This document shows, in pieces, positions 1 through 8,431 of a stretch of 64,000 nt of DNA; within the stretch, counting starts at the first letter, position 1, and the number at the start of each line of letters is the position of its first letter. Source of the DNA: Flavobacterium sp. N2820 (lineage in GTDB: Bacteria; Bacteroidota; Bacteroidia; Flavobacteriales; Flavobacteriaceae); the NCBI RefSeq assembly GCF_025947285.1, contig NZ_CP110008.1, positions 2,433,001-2,497,000 of the forward strand. The letters run 5' to 3'. A program made the position numbers and the translations under genes. Below the pieces are notes generated by a model, which worked only from the letters and a program-made list of their open reading frames with translations, did not search any database and had not been told where the DNA came from.

Positions 1-1
1 T

Positions 2-166
2 AAAATGAAAATTGCAATGAAAGAAGCTGATGAAACCGAATTTTGGTTATTCCTTTGTAACGAATTAGAAAATTATCCAAATACAGAAGAATTACTAACT
101 GAAGTTTTTGATATATTAAAAATTACAAATAAAATCATTTCAACAACCAAAAAAATTAGCCAATAA
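2..166 (+). CDS. Four-helix bundle protein, C-terminal part (partial at window start)
   Basis: An open frame enters from the left edge and stops at TAA 164-166. The visible 54 residues are helical (KMKIAMKEADETEFWLFLCN..., then ELENYPNTEELLTEVFDILK). They resemble the C-terminal helices of the small four-helix bundle family related to the S23 protein found in 23S rRNA intervening sequences, which is scattered widely through Bacteroidetes genomes as lone genes. The role of such free-standing copies is unknown. The start lies outside the window. Family call is from the pattern KEADET-WL and is moderately sure. Confidence 0.6.
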   Translation, partial: KMKIAMKEADETEFWLFLCNELENYPNTEELLTEVFDILKITNKIISTTKKISQ

Positions 167-212
167 GGCAATGAGACAATATGCCAATTAGTTGATGAGT
201 TAGTAATTTAAT

Positions 213-277
213 AATTGACTAATTCTCAAATTGACACATTGTATCGGCACATTGGCACATTGACTAATTGACACATT
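213..277. repeat. Degenerate short-word repeats in spacer before rlmI-like gene
   Basis: The spacer contains TTGACACATT at 231-240 and 268-277 and the overlapping words GGCACATTG (246-254) and GGCACATTG (254-262), plus AATTGACTAAT variants at about 213-224 and 260-270. The repeat ends just before the ATG at 281. No hairpin terminator is obvious. Confidence 0.6.
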
Positions 278-280
278 AAC

Positions 281-1444
281 ATGTTCCCAAAAGTAATTCT
301 AAAATCAGGTAAAGAAAAATCTATTCAACGTCGTCACCCTTGGATTTTCAGTGGTGCGGTTTATGGCGTGAGTCGTGAAATAAACGATGGCGAAATGGTA
401 GATGTAGTCGATTCGAAAAACAATCATTTAGGAACCGGATATTTCAGTGATAAAGGAAGTATTGTGGTTCGTATTTTGACGTTTGGCGAAGAGACTTTCT
501 CTGAAAACTTTTGGGCAGCCAAACTACAATCGGCTTGGTATTTACGCACCCAATTATTAGATTTTGAAGTTACCAATGCGTTCCGAGTAATTCACGGAGA
601 AGGCGATGGAATTTCGGGATTGATTATTGATTATTACGATAAAAATTGGGTAATACAAGCGCATTCGACAGGAGTTTTTCTTCAAATGGAGCAAATTTCT
701 GAAGCCATAAAATCTAATTTTACAGACTATTGCGAAACCATTTATTGCAAAAGTTCAGGAACTTTACCGAATACTGGAACCGATTATTTCTTATTCGGAA
801 ACAAAGCAGAAGCAGTTGCTAAAGAGAACAACATTTTGTTTTCAGTAAATTGGGTAGAAGGACAAAAAACAGGGTTTTTCTTAGACCAACGCGATAACCG
901 AAAGTTATTAGGCGAATTCTCAAAAGGCAAAAAAGTATTAAACACGTTTTGTTACACAGGCGGATTTTCAATTTACGCGATGAGTGCTGGCGCAGAATTG
1001 GTAACTTCGGTAGATATCTCTCAAAAAGCGGTAGATTTAGCAGCCAGTAATATGGAATTAAATTTTCCAAACGCCAATCATAAAGCAGTTGCGGATGATG
1101 TATTCAACTTCATGAAAGAGCACACGCAACAATACGATGTTATTGTATTAGATCCGCCCGCTTTCGCGAAAAGCATCAAAAGTAAACATACGGCAACGCA
1201 AGCCTACAAACGTTTAAATATAGCTGGTTTAAAAGCCTTAGCACCTAACGGAATTTTATTCACGTTTTCGTGTTCACAGGTAATTGACGATGTTTTGTTT
1301 TACAACACTGTTGCCGCAGCAGCCATAGAAACCGGAAGAAATATCCGAGTCTTACACAAATTAGAACAAGGCCCAGATCACCCAATCAACATTTATCACC
1401 CAGAAGGGCATTATTTAAAAGGATTGGTGTTGTTTGTGGAGTAG
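281..1444 (+). CDS. Class I SAM-dependent rRNA methyltransferase, RlmI-like (PUA domain)
   Basis: 387 residues, matching the RlmI/YccW family that makes 5-methylcytosine in 23S rRNA (C1962 in E. coli). An N-terminal PUA-type domain (about 1-75, with RRHPWIFSGAV) is followed by a Rossmann methyltransferase domain. Visible motifs are the SAM-binding loop VLNTFCYTGGFSIYA (219-233), the acidic SVDIS (243-247), the catalytic-region DPPAF (291-295) and FSCSQ with Cys331, the expected nucleophile. It stands alone on the plus strand between a partial gene and a small membrane protein. Family membership is firm; the exact target base is inferred from homology. Confidence 0.88.
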   Translation: MFPKVILKSGKEKSIQRRHPWIFSGAVYGVSREINDGEMVDVVDSKNNHLGTGYFSDKGSIVVRILTFGEETFSENFWAAKLQSAWYLRTQLLDFEVTNAFRVIHGEGDGISGLIIDYYDKNWVIQAHSTGVFLQMEQISEAIKSNFTDYCETIYCKSSGTLPNTGTDYFLFGNKAEAVAKENNILFSVNWVEGQKTGFFLDQRDNRKLLGEFSKGKKVLNTFCYTGGFSIYAMSAGAELVTSVDISQKAVDLAASNMELNFPNANHKAVADDVFNFMKEHTQQYDVIVLDPPAFAKSIKSKHTATQAYKRLNIAGLKALAPNGILFTFSCSQVIDDVLFYNTVAAAAIETGRNIRVLHKLEQGPDHPINIYHPEGHYLKGLVLFVE

Positions 1445-1449
1445 TTTAA

Positions 1450-1480
1450 AGTGTTCAGTGGTCAGTATGAAGTGTTCAGT
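1450..1480. repeat. 10-bp direct repeat AGTGTTCAGT in spacer
   Basis: AGTGTTCAGT occurs at 1450-1459 and again at 1471-1480, with a shorter GGTCAGT between them. It lies just after the stop of the methyltransferase gene. It belongs to the set of repeat-word spacers seen across the window. Confidence 0.6.
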
Positions 1481-1553
1481 ATTTCACGCATAGTTTCATT
1501 CAGAACGAATCTTAATTTATTTTGTTCAAACAAGAAGATAAATATTTTCTCTT

Positions 1554-1952
1554 ATGAAATCAATTTCAAATTTTTATAAAACACTCATAATTATAGTTTT
1601 AACTTTAATTATTTCATATAGTTTTCCTTCGATGTTTGCTAAAGGTGGAATGAATATGAAGTTTCATTATTTCAATTTTCTATTTGTCTTAATAGTAGGG
1701 GTGATATTAATTTATGATTTTTATAAAATAAATTTCTTAAAGAAAATCGTATTCTTATTTACAGTTTCATTATTTACATTTATTTCAGGAATATATTTGG
1801 TTCAAGAAATATTAAAAAATGTTTATGACTATGATTATGAATTGCATATTAGATTTAATGATGCTGTTTTTAATGCAAATATCATTTTTTACAGTATTCT
1901 AGTCTTTATAGAATTATTGTCTTTTCAAATTATTAAGAGATTTTACAAATAA
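1554..1952 (+). CDS. Hypothetical small integral membrane protein
   Basis: 132 residues with four predicted membrane segments (roughly 10-28, 38-56, 64-85 and 108-128), separated by short charged loops, and a basic C-terminus (IIKRFYK). No family recognised. The codon use is very AT-rich, more so than the flanking enzymes, which fits a poorly conserved or recently acquired gene. It converges with the fumarase gene. It could be a lineage-specific membrane protein; no function can be given. Confidence 0.55.
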   Translation: MKSISNFYKTLIIIVLTLIISYSFPSMFAKGGMNMKFHYFNFLFVLIVGVILIYDFYKINFLKKIVFLFTVSLFTFISGIYLVQEILKNVYDYDYELHIRFNDAVFNANIIFYSILVFIELLSFQIIKRFYK

Positions 1953-2016
1953 AAAACCTGCAAGTCTTTTTCAACTCACAGGCTATCTTAAATCTTAATT
2001 CTTTTATCTTAATACT

Positions 2017-3618
2017 TTACAAATTCATAAAGAAATCATTCCCTTTATCATCAGTTATAATAAACGCAGGGAAATCTTTCACGGTAATTTTACGAACGGC
2101 TTCCATGCCTAATTCTTCAAAGTCTACTACTTCTACTGATAAGATGTTTTCTTTTGCTAAAATCGCAGCAGGACCACCAATCGAACCTAAATAGAATCCT
2201 CCGTATTTCTTACAAGCGTCCATTACTTGTTTTGAACGATTTCCTTTCGCTAACATAATCATGCTTCCGCCAGCGGCTTGGAATTCGTCTACATAAACGT
2301 CCATTCTTCCTGCGGTTGTGGGTCCAAAACTTCCTGATGGCATTCCGTCTGGAGTTTTTGCTGGACCTGCATAATATACTGGATGATTTTTGAAATATTC
2401 TGGCATTGGTTTTCCAGCGTCTAATAATTCTTTGATTTTTGCATGCGCGATATCACGTGCCACAATCAACGTTCCGTTTAATTTTAAACGCGTTTTGATT
2501 GGGTATTTTGATAATTCTGCTAAAATTTCTGGCATTGGTTTGTTCAAATCAACTTCCACCGCAGGCTCTAAATGAGGTGCTGTTGTTGGTAAAAACTGTC
2601 CTGGATTTGTTTCTAATTGCTCTAAGAAAATACCGTCTTTCGTGATTTTCCCTTTGATATTTCGATCTGCTGAACAAGAAACTCCCATTCCAACAGGACA
2701 TGATGCGGCATGACGAGGTAAACGAATGACACGAACATCATGTGTTAAATATTTTCCACCAAATTGTGCTCCAATTTGACTTTCTTGACAAATAATTTGT
2801 ACTCTTTTTTCCCATTCTAAATCGCGAAACGCTTGACCCGACATGTTTCCAGAAGTTGGAAGATTGTCAAAATATCCTGCTGATGCTTTTTTTACGGCTG
2901 CTAAGTTTGCTTCTGCAGAAGTGCCGCCAATTACGATAGCTAAGTGATACGGAGGACAAGCCGCTGTTCCTAAATCCATAATGCGCTCACGAACAAATTC
3001 GTCTAACGATTTTTCATTTAACAACGATTTTGTTTTTTGATATAAGAAGGTTTTGTTGGCCGAACCACCACCTTTTGTTAAAAATAAGAACTCATATGAA
3101 TTTCCTTTTTTCGCATAAATATCAATCTGCGCTGGAAGATTTGAACCTGAGTTTTTTTCTTCAAACATCGAAATTGGAACAATTTGCGAGTAACGAAGAT
3201 TTTTATTTTGGTACGTATTGTAAATTCCTTTTGATAACCATTCGCCGTCTTCCACACCTGTGTAAACGTTTTCACCTTTTTTGGCAACCACAATCGCAGT
3301 TCCAGTATCTTGGCAAGAAGGCAATTGACCTTCTACAGCCACCGCAGCGTTTTGTAATAAATTATAGGCCACAAAACGATCATTGTCTGTTGCTTCTGGG
3401 TCTTCGATAATGTTTCTTAGTTTTTGTAAATGTGCCGAACGCAACATAAACGAAACGTCGTCCATTGCTTCTTGTGCTAATAATTCTAATCCTTTTGGGT
3501 CCACTACTAAGATTTCTCTATCGCCAAGTTGTTCTACTTTTACGTAATCTGAAGTTAATTTTTTGTAGTGTGTATCGTCTTTTAGAATAGGATACGGGTC
3601 TTGATATAAAAAGTCCAT
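2017..3618 (-). CDS. Fumarate hydratase, class I (iron-sulfur)
   Basis: 533 residues, the usual length for the homodimeric class I fumarases (FumA/FumB type) that interconvert fumarate and malate in the citric acid cycle. The three expected [4Fe-4S] cysteines are visible: Cys102 in LPSCQDTGT, Cys221 in AACPPYH and Cys315 in [11 protein letters not shown]. The C-terminal beta domain carries the [13 protein letters not shown] motif. It is transcribed alone. The cluster makes it oxygen sensitive and iron dependent, in keeping with an iron-focused genome. High confidence in the enzyme; I leave the symbol empty because fumA and fumB cannot be separated here. Confidence 0.93.
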   Translation of the reverse strand: MDFLYQDPYPILKDDTHYKKLTSDYVKVEQLGDREILVVDPKGLELLAQEAMDDVSFMLRSAHLQKLRNIIEDPEATDNDRFVAYNLLQNAAVAVEGQLPSCQDTGTAIVVAKKGENVYTGVEDGEWLSKGIYNTYQNKNLRYSQIVPISMFEEKNSGSNLPAQIDIYAKKGNSYEFLFLTKGGGSANKTFLYQKTKSLLNEKSLDEFVRERIMDLGTAACPPYHLAIVIGGTSAEANLAAVKKASAGYFDNLPTSGNMSGQAFRDLEWEKRVQIICQESQIGAQFGGKYLTHDVRVIRLPRHAASCPVGMGVSCSADRNIKGKITKDGIFLEQLETNPGQFLPTTAPHLEPAVEVDLNKPMPEILAELSKYPIKTRLKLNGTLIVARDIAHAKIKELLDAGKPMPEYFKNHPVYYAGPAKTPDGMPSGSFGPTTAGRMDVYVDEFQAAGGSMIMLAKGNRSKQVMDACKKYGGFYLGSIGGPAAILAKENILSVEVVDFEELGMEAVRKITVKDFPAFIITDDKGNDFFMNL

Positions 3619-3694
3619 TTGTGTATGTTTTGAAAGGTAAAGTTACGGATTCTTTGTGTTTTGTAAAAGATTTATGATGCTTATTTAGAATTTC

Positions 3695-5134
3695 TTAAAA
3701 AAACCAACTCGCCACAAAAATCGCTGTAATTACACAAATCAAATCCACCAAAAGCATCATTCCTAACGTATAGCGTGTGTTTTTAATGTTGACACTTCCA
3801 AAATAAACAGCAATAACATAGAAAGTGGTTTCGGCACTGCATTGAAAAATACAACTCAATCTTCCAGTTAATGAATCAGGGCCAAATTGTTTCATCGCAT
3901 CAATCATAAACCCTCGTGATCCACCAGAACTAAAAGGACGCAACATCGCCACAGGAAGCGAATCAGTGATTTCTTTAGCGACACCCAAATGTGCAAAAAC
4001 AAACGAAATTCCGTAGCTGATGTTTTCAAACAAACCACTATTTCTAAATAACGATATCGCCACTAACATTCCCATCACATAAGGAAAAATAGTAACTCCC
4101 GTTTTTAATCCGTTGTTGGCACCAACTACAAACGTGTCGAAAATGGTGGTTTTGTTTTCCACAAATTTCTTTTCTTGAATGAATGAAAATATTAGGGTAA
4201 AACCAATAATTAATATCAATAATAATCCCGAAAGATTTGAAGTGAAATAGTTTTTTCCAATTAAATCTAAACTGTTTACGTAAAACAACAACCCAACAAT
4301 AGCTCCAATAACTCCCATTAAAACCGCTAATAAAGAGGCGCTTTTAAAATTTACTTTTTGCTTAATTCCTACCAAAACAAAAGCTGCAATGGTTCCAATA
4401 AAAGACGTGATGATACACGGCAACATCACATCAGCAGGATTGGCAGCGTTTTCAGCAGCACGATAACCAATAATTGAAGTGGGAATTAAGGTCAAACCAG
4501 CTGCATGCAAACACATAAACATGATTTGGGCATCACTTGCAACATCTTTGTCTTTGTTGAGTTCTTGTAAACTTTGCATGGCTTTTAAACCAAAAGGCGT
4601 TGCGGCAGAATCTAATCCTAAAAAGTTGGCCGCAAAATTCAAAGTCATGTAGGATATTGATTCGTGGTTTTTAGGAATAGATGGGAATACTTTGGCAAAC
4701 ATTGGACTTAGCTTTTTAGCCAATCGCTCTGACGCACCAGAAATTATAAGTAATTCCATTATTCCACAGAAAAAAGATAAATAAGCAATCAATGGCAGAA
4801 TCAAATCAAACAAACTACTTTTAGTCATAGGAAGTAAACCGTCGGCTTGCTGTTTTCCACTGAATATTTTTACCGTTTGTTTGTTGTAAACATAAGTGGT
4901 ATCGGCATCGGCAGTATTTTTATTTAAAACAAACGTTTTGTCTTCTGCTTTTTGTAAACTATCTTGAACAAATTGAGGTACTTCGTTTAAATATTTTTCA
5001 CCAATTAAAAGTGGTTCGCCTTGTTTTCCATTCAAAACATAATCGATTGAATAGTATTGCGAAGAAAATAATCCAAAGACAATAAAAAAGATAGACGATA
5101 CAAATATCACCAACCAAAATCTGCTTAAAACCAT
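3695..5134 (-). CDS. Nucleoside recognition (Gate) domain membrane protein, SpmA-SpmB fusion type
   Basis: 479 residues. After one N-terminal membrane segment (about 7-25) and a roughly 80-residue extracytoplasmic stretch comes a half resembling SpmA (LGLDSAATPFGLKAMQSL) and then a half resembling SpmB (PFSSGGSRGFMIDAM near the C-terminus). In Bacillus these are two proteins needed for spore core dehydration, but this organism does not sporulate. The Gate fold is shared with nucleoside transporters and FeoB. Probable role is transport of an unknown small solute. Fused forms like this are common in Bacteroidetes as far as I know. Domain call is good, function unknown. Confidence 0.8.
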   Translation of the reverse strand: MVLSRFWLVIFVSSIFFIVFGLFSSQYYSIDYVLNGKQGEPLLIGEKYLNEVPQFVQDSLQKAEDKTFVLNKNTADADTTYVYNKQTVKIFSGKQQADGLLPMTKSSLFDLILPLIAYLSFFCGIMELLIISGASERLAKKLSPMFAKVFPSIPKNHESISYMTLNFAANFLGLDSAATPFGLKAMQSLQELNKDKDVASDAQIMFMCLHAAGLTLIPTSIIGYRAAENAANPADVMLPCIITSFIGTIAAFVLVGIKQKVNFKSASLLAVLMGVIGAIVGLLFYVNSLDLIGKNYFTSNLSGLLLILIIGFTLIFSFIQEKKFVENKTTIFDTFVVGANNGLKTGVTIFPYVMGMLVAISLFRNSGLFENISYGISFVFAHLGVAKEITDSLPVAMLRPFSSGGSRGFMIDAMKQFGPDSLTGRLSCIFQCSAETTFYVIAVYFGSVNIKNTRYTLGMMLLVDLICVITAIFVASWFF

Positions 5135-5161
5135 GTGTTATATTTTTTGTAAATGTAGTTA

Positions 5162-5226
5162 ATCAAGTTCAAGTTCAAAAATCAAGTTCAATTTCAAGAT
5201 TTTGGAATTTGGAATTTGGAATTTTC
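5162..5226. repeat. Direct and tandem short repeats in spacer
   Basis: ATCAAGTTCAA occurs at 5162-5172 and 5181-5191, followed by three tandem copies of TTTGGAA between 5201 and 5226. The block fills the spacer between the exonuclease gene and the Gate-domain gene. Confidence 0.65.
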
Positions 5227-5243
5227 TTATTGGAATTTATACT

Positions 5244-5957
5244 TTAAACGTGAATAATTTCATCATCAATCAATAAATCTTCTCTTCGTAGTCGGAGAAA
5301 AATTTGGGCTACAGCTATAACATCTTTTTCGCAGTAGGTGATAATTCTATCAATATTATCTTCAACATAGAAAACGTGTGCTACTTCGCTACCGTCGATA
5401 TCATCTTTTGGCGATGGAATCCCTAAAACTTTTGTAAGCAATTTTAAAGAAGTAAAATGTTTATAATCGCCAAATTTCCATAATTCTAAAGTATCTAAAT
5501 GAGGTACTTCCCATGGTTTTTTACCGAATAAATTGAGTTTGTTTGGCAAAGCAATTCCGTTGATAATCATACGTCGAGCAATAAACGGAATGTCAAATTC
5601 TTTGGCATTATGACCACATAAAACGTGTTGCGCTCCGTTGAAATGAGTATTTAATAAGTTCGAAAAATCATTCAAAATTTTCTTTTCATCACCCCAAAAA
5701 CTGGTTACTCTGAAATTTCTGATATCGCCTTTGTTCACAAAATAACCCACAGAAATGGTGATGATTTTTCCAAATTCGGCCCAAATTCCAGCACGTTCAT
5801 AAAAATCTTCGCCAGAAACTTCGTCTTTGCGTTGGTATTGGGTTTTGTGTTCCCATAAATAACGTGTTTCTTCGTCTAAAATACCATAATTTTGGTGTTC
5901 TGGAACGGTTTCAATGTCTAAAAACAGAATGTTGTTTAAGTTAATTTTCTCAATCAT
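5244..5957 (-). CDS. Predicted 3'-5' exonuclease, PolB-like DEDD family
   Basis: 237 residues covering a single DnaQ-fold exonuclease domain without a polymerase. The three exo motifs are visible: ExoI FLDIETVPE (Asp14, Glu16), ExoII in the segment HNAKEFDIPFIARRM, and ExoIII YCEKDVIAVAQIF near 210. The family is the PolB-like predicted 3'-5' exonuclease group widespread in bacteria, likely acting on nucleic acid ends in repair or RNA processing. It is followed downstream by a repeat-rich spacer and lies 17 bp after the serine hydrolase gene, so the two may be co-transcribed. Confidence 0.85.
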   Translation of the reverse strand: MIEKINLNNILFLDIETVPEHQNYGILDEETRYLWEHKTQYQRKDEVSGEDFYERAGIWAEFGKIITISVGYFVNKGDIRNFRVTSFWGDEKKILNDFSNLLNTHFNGAQHVLCGHNAKEFDIPFIARRMIINGIALPNKLNLFGKKPWEVPHLDTLELWKFGDYKHFTSLKLLTKVLGIPSPKDDIDGSEVAHVFYVEDNIDRIITYCEKDVIAVAQIFLRLRREDLLIDDEIIHV

Positions 5958-5974
5958 TTTTGTATGGTTTATAG

Positions 5975-7174
5975 TTAATTTAGTTTCAGGTTAATGTATT
6001 TTCTATTTTCTTGCTTTTTTTTTCTTTTTCCCAACATTTCATACGCTTCTTCCACATAAACATATAAATCTTCACTGTGTGGATCATAAGTTGTTTGCAC
6101 ACCTTTTAAATGGCCTAATCGCACAATAATTAAATCATCTTCAGGAATTACAATTACAAATTGCCCTAAATGACCCCGCATGTAATACAAATCTTTGCCT
6201 AAAAAGTTGTTCATCCACCAACCATACCCATAATGTGGCGTTTCATTAAAGCGAGGTGTAATGCATTTTTTTACAAAAGCACTATCCAATAATTGTTTGC
6301 CGTTCCAGTTTCCATTATTCAAATATAATTTACCAAAACGCGCAAAATCTCTTGCGTTGCTAGCGATACAACAATAGGCTTTTTCAATTCCATCAGGTGC
6401 TTCATCTAATTGCCAAAGGGCTTCGTTTTCGGCTCCCATTGGTTGCCAAAAGTGCTTTGAAACATAATCGGATAAATATTCTCCAGTAGCTTTTTCAATA
6501 CACATGGCTAATAATTGGGTAGCGCCACTTAGATATTTGAACGATTGTCCAGGTTTTTCATTGATGTTTAATCCAAGAATTACTTTATCTAAATCATCAT
6601 CAAAATAAGCTCGGGTTACAATTGAAAACGGACTGTAATATTTTTCGTCCCAACTTAAGCCAGAAGCCATTGAAGATAAATCACCAACGGTTACTTCTTT
6701 TGCAAATTTTCCTTTTAACTCCGGAAAAAACTCGGTTACTTTTTGGTCTAAACTTTTAATTTTTCCTTCCATAATGGCTTTTCCTAATGCCATTGTAACC
6801 ACGCTTTTTGCCATTGAAAATGAATTGGTTTTGGAGTTTTTATCAAATCCATCAAAATAACTTTCGTGCCAAATGCTATCATTTTTAATGATTATGTAAG
6901 CTATTGATTGTAATTCTTTATGCGTTTTTTGTAAATTTTGAGTTGCGGGAACCGAATTATAATCTGATGCAATTGCCCATGGTTGAGCTGTTCCTTTCTT
7001 AATTTCTCGATTCGGAAATTCTTTATAATCTTCTAAAAAAGCGGTAGTATATCCTTTAAAATAAATTGTTTTTACAGCGCGAAGTAAATAATCAACATCA
7101 AAAATGTATAGAATAATGATAATCGACGCAAAAATAATTGCGAACCATTTTAGGAATTTCAACAGGAATTTCAT
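5975..7174 (-). CDS. Serine hydrolase, class C beta-lactamase family
   Basis: 399 residues. An N-terminal membrane anchor (about 5-26) is followed by a penicillin-binding-protein-like hydrolase domain. The catalytic tetrad SxxK is SMAK (Ser120, Lys123); YLSG at about 212 sits where the Tyr of YxN is expected, and GHLGQ near the C-terminus resembles the HxG box. These enzymes in Bacteroidetes are generally esterases or peptidases rather than true beta-lactamases. Anchored in the inner membrane facing the periplasm. The highly basic C-terminus (KRKKKQENRK) is unusual. Substrate unknown. Confidence 0.82.
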   Translation of the reverse strand: MKFLLKFLKWFAIIFASIIIILYIFDVDYLLRAVKTIYFKGYTTAFLEDYKEFPNREIKKGTAQPWAIASDYNSVPATQNLQKTHKELQSIAYIIIKNDSIWHESYFDGFDKNSKTNSFSMAKSVVTMALGKAIMEGKIKSLDQKVTEFFPELKGKFAKEVTVGDLSSMASGLSWDEKYYSPFSIVTRAYFDDDLDKVILGLNINEKPGQSFKYLSGATQLLAMCIEKATGEYLSDYVSKHFWQPMGAENEALWQLDEAPDGIEKAYCCIASNARDFARFGKLYLNNGNWNGKQLLDSAFVKKCITPRFNETPHYGYGWWMNNFLGKDLYYMRGHLGQFVIVIPEDDLIIVRLGHLKGVQTTYDPHSEDLYVYVEEAYEMLGKRKKKQENRKYINLKLN

Positions 7175-7235
7175 TTACTAATTTTATAGGATTGTGTTAT
7201 AAAAGTAGCAAAAAGTTAGAATGATTTTAAAAAAA

Positions 7236-7709
7236 CTAAAACAAACTTTCTTGTTTCACAGGATTTTCATGTTCTAATAGCCATTTTTTTCGCCATAAAC
7301 CGCCTGCATAACCCGTTAATGAGCCATCAGAACCTATGACCCGATGGCAAGGAATTATAATCCAAAGAGGATTTTTACCGTTTGCAGAAGCAACTGCGCG
7401 AATTGCTTTTACATCGCCTAATTTTTTTGAAAGGTCTAAATAAGAACACGTTTTCCCGTATGGAATATTTAATAATTCTTGCCAAACTTTTTGTTGAAAA
7501 TCAGTTCCTGATGGATTAATTTTAAAGGAAAAATTAGTTCTTTTTCCTTTAAAATAATCATCAAGTTGAACAACAGCATCTTTTAGCTCTTTAGGAATTT
7601 TTGTAGAAGTTTCAGTTTCTTCATTTAGTACATGAATTTTTGAAACGCCTTTTTCATCGCCACAAATTTCTGTAAATCCTAAAGGGGTTTTTATAATTGC
7701 TGTTTTCAT
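7236..7709 (-). CDS. ogt: Methylated-DNA--[protein]-cysteine S-methyltransferase
   Basis: 157 residues with the active-site motif IIPCHRVIG, whose Cys121 accepts the alkyl group from O6-alkylguanine, and the preceding DNA-binding helix segment around YGKTCSYLDLS and RAVASANGKNP. Length fits Ogt/AdaB single-domain suicide repair proteins, without an Ada regulatory domain. It follows the DUF1573 gene but is separated from it by a strong hairpin, so it is probably transcribed on its own. Confidence 0.92.
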   Translation of the reverse strand: MKTAIIKTPLGFTEICGDEKGVSKIHVLNEETETSTKIPKELKDAVVQLDDYFKGKRTNFSFKINPSGTDFQQKVWQELLNIPYGKTCSYLDLSKKLGDVKAIRAVASANGKNPLWIIIPCHRVIGSDGSLTGYAGGLWRKKWLLEHENPVKQESLF

Positions 7710-7725
7710 TTTGTAAATATAAAAA

Positions 7726-7755
7726 AAACCACCTGATTATTCAGGTGGTTTAATA
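7726..7755 (-). terminator. Rho-independent terminator after the DUF1573 gene
   Basis: AAACCACCTGA (7726-7736), loop TTAT, TCAGGTGGTTT (7741-7751). On the minus strand the stem is followed by a run of eight T, so it ends the transcript from 8284. Confidence 0.85.
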
Positions 7756-7783
7756 AGATGCAAAAGTTGAATTAATAATATTT

Positions 7784-8284
7784 TTATGATCTAATGTCTG
7801 TCTTTTTATCAGTGGTAGCTGGAGCAGTTGTATCAATTACTTTTCCTTTAAAAGAAACAGTTTTTGATGCGTCAATATTACCTTCTTTTGTTAAGATAGT
7901 AACTGATTTTTGAAAACCACCAGGTGATGCAGCATTAAATGTAGCGGCTACCATTCCTTTTTCGCCTGGTTTAATAGGTGTTTTTGTGTAATTAGCAGCA
8001 GTACAACCACAAGCTGGTTTTACGTTTGTAATCAAAACAGTTTCGTTTGTTGTATTTGTAAACGAAAACTCATAAGTAACTGGTTTTCCTTTTTCAATAT
8101 CACCAAAATCATGAATTTCTTTATCCCATTTAATAACAGATTGTTTAGGAGCTGGTGCTGGCGTAACAGTTGCTTGAACTGGAGCTTGAACTGGTTTTGC
8201 TGTTTCGGTTTTAGCCTCTTTAACTTGTGCAAACGAAGCACTAGCAATAAATAACGCTACGATTGATAATTTAATTGATTTCAT
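7784..8284 (-). CDS. DUF1573 domain-containing secreted protein
   Basis: 166 residues: a signal peptide (1-20, ending SFAQ), a Pro/Ala/Thr-rich linker (about 21-48, APVQATVTPAPAPKQ), then one DUF1573 domain (about 50-150) with the typical HDFGDIEKGKPVTYEFSFTN and VKPACGCTA segments. DUF1573 is an immunoglobulin-like fold found in secreted Bacteroidetes proteins; its role is not established. The gene has its own promoter-like box upstream and a terminator downstream, so it is monocistronic. Confidence 0.88.
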   Translation of the reverse strand: MKSIKLSIVALFIASASFAQVKEAKTETAKPVQAPVQATVTPAPAPKQSVIKWDKEIHDFGDIEKGKPVTYEFSFTNTTNETVLITNVKPACGCTAANYTKTPIKPGEKGMVAATFNAASPGGFQKSVTILTKEGNIDASKTVSFKGKVIDTTAPATTDKKTDIRS

Positions 8285-8321
8285 ACCTTATACTATTTTT
8301 AGTTATTTTAATTTTGTGTTA

Positions 8322-8329
8322 CAAAGCTA
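8322..8329 (-). promoter_or_regulatory. Bacteroidetes -7 box for the DUF1573 gene
   Basis: On the minus strand this reads TAGCTTTG, a match to TAnnTTTG, about 38 bp upstream of the ATG at 8284. No convincing -33 TTG at the right spacing. Confidence 0.5.
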
Positions 8330-8431
8330 TAGAAACAAAAAAAAGTTCTTGTTAATTAAATTTTAATGATTGTTAATGACTTGTTAACAGTGCTTTTTTA
8401 CGCTTCTTTTTTTTGTAATATCGTTGCTATT

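Noticed and set aside
1953..2010. Hairpin between the small membrane protein and fumarase genes
   Set aside because: CCTG and CAGG pair but the stem has internal mismatches and only a short T-run; too weak to call.
5975..7174. True antibiotic beta-lactamase
   Set aside because: The SxxK and HxG-like boxes fit the family, but YxN is not clear and close relatives act as esterases or peptidases; resistance cannot be claimed.
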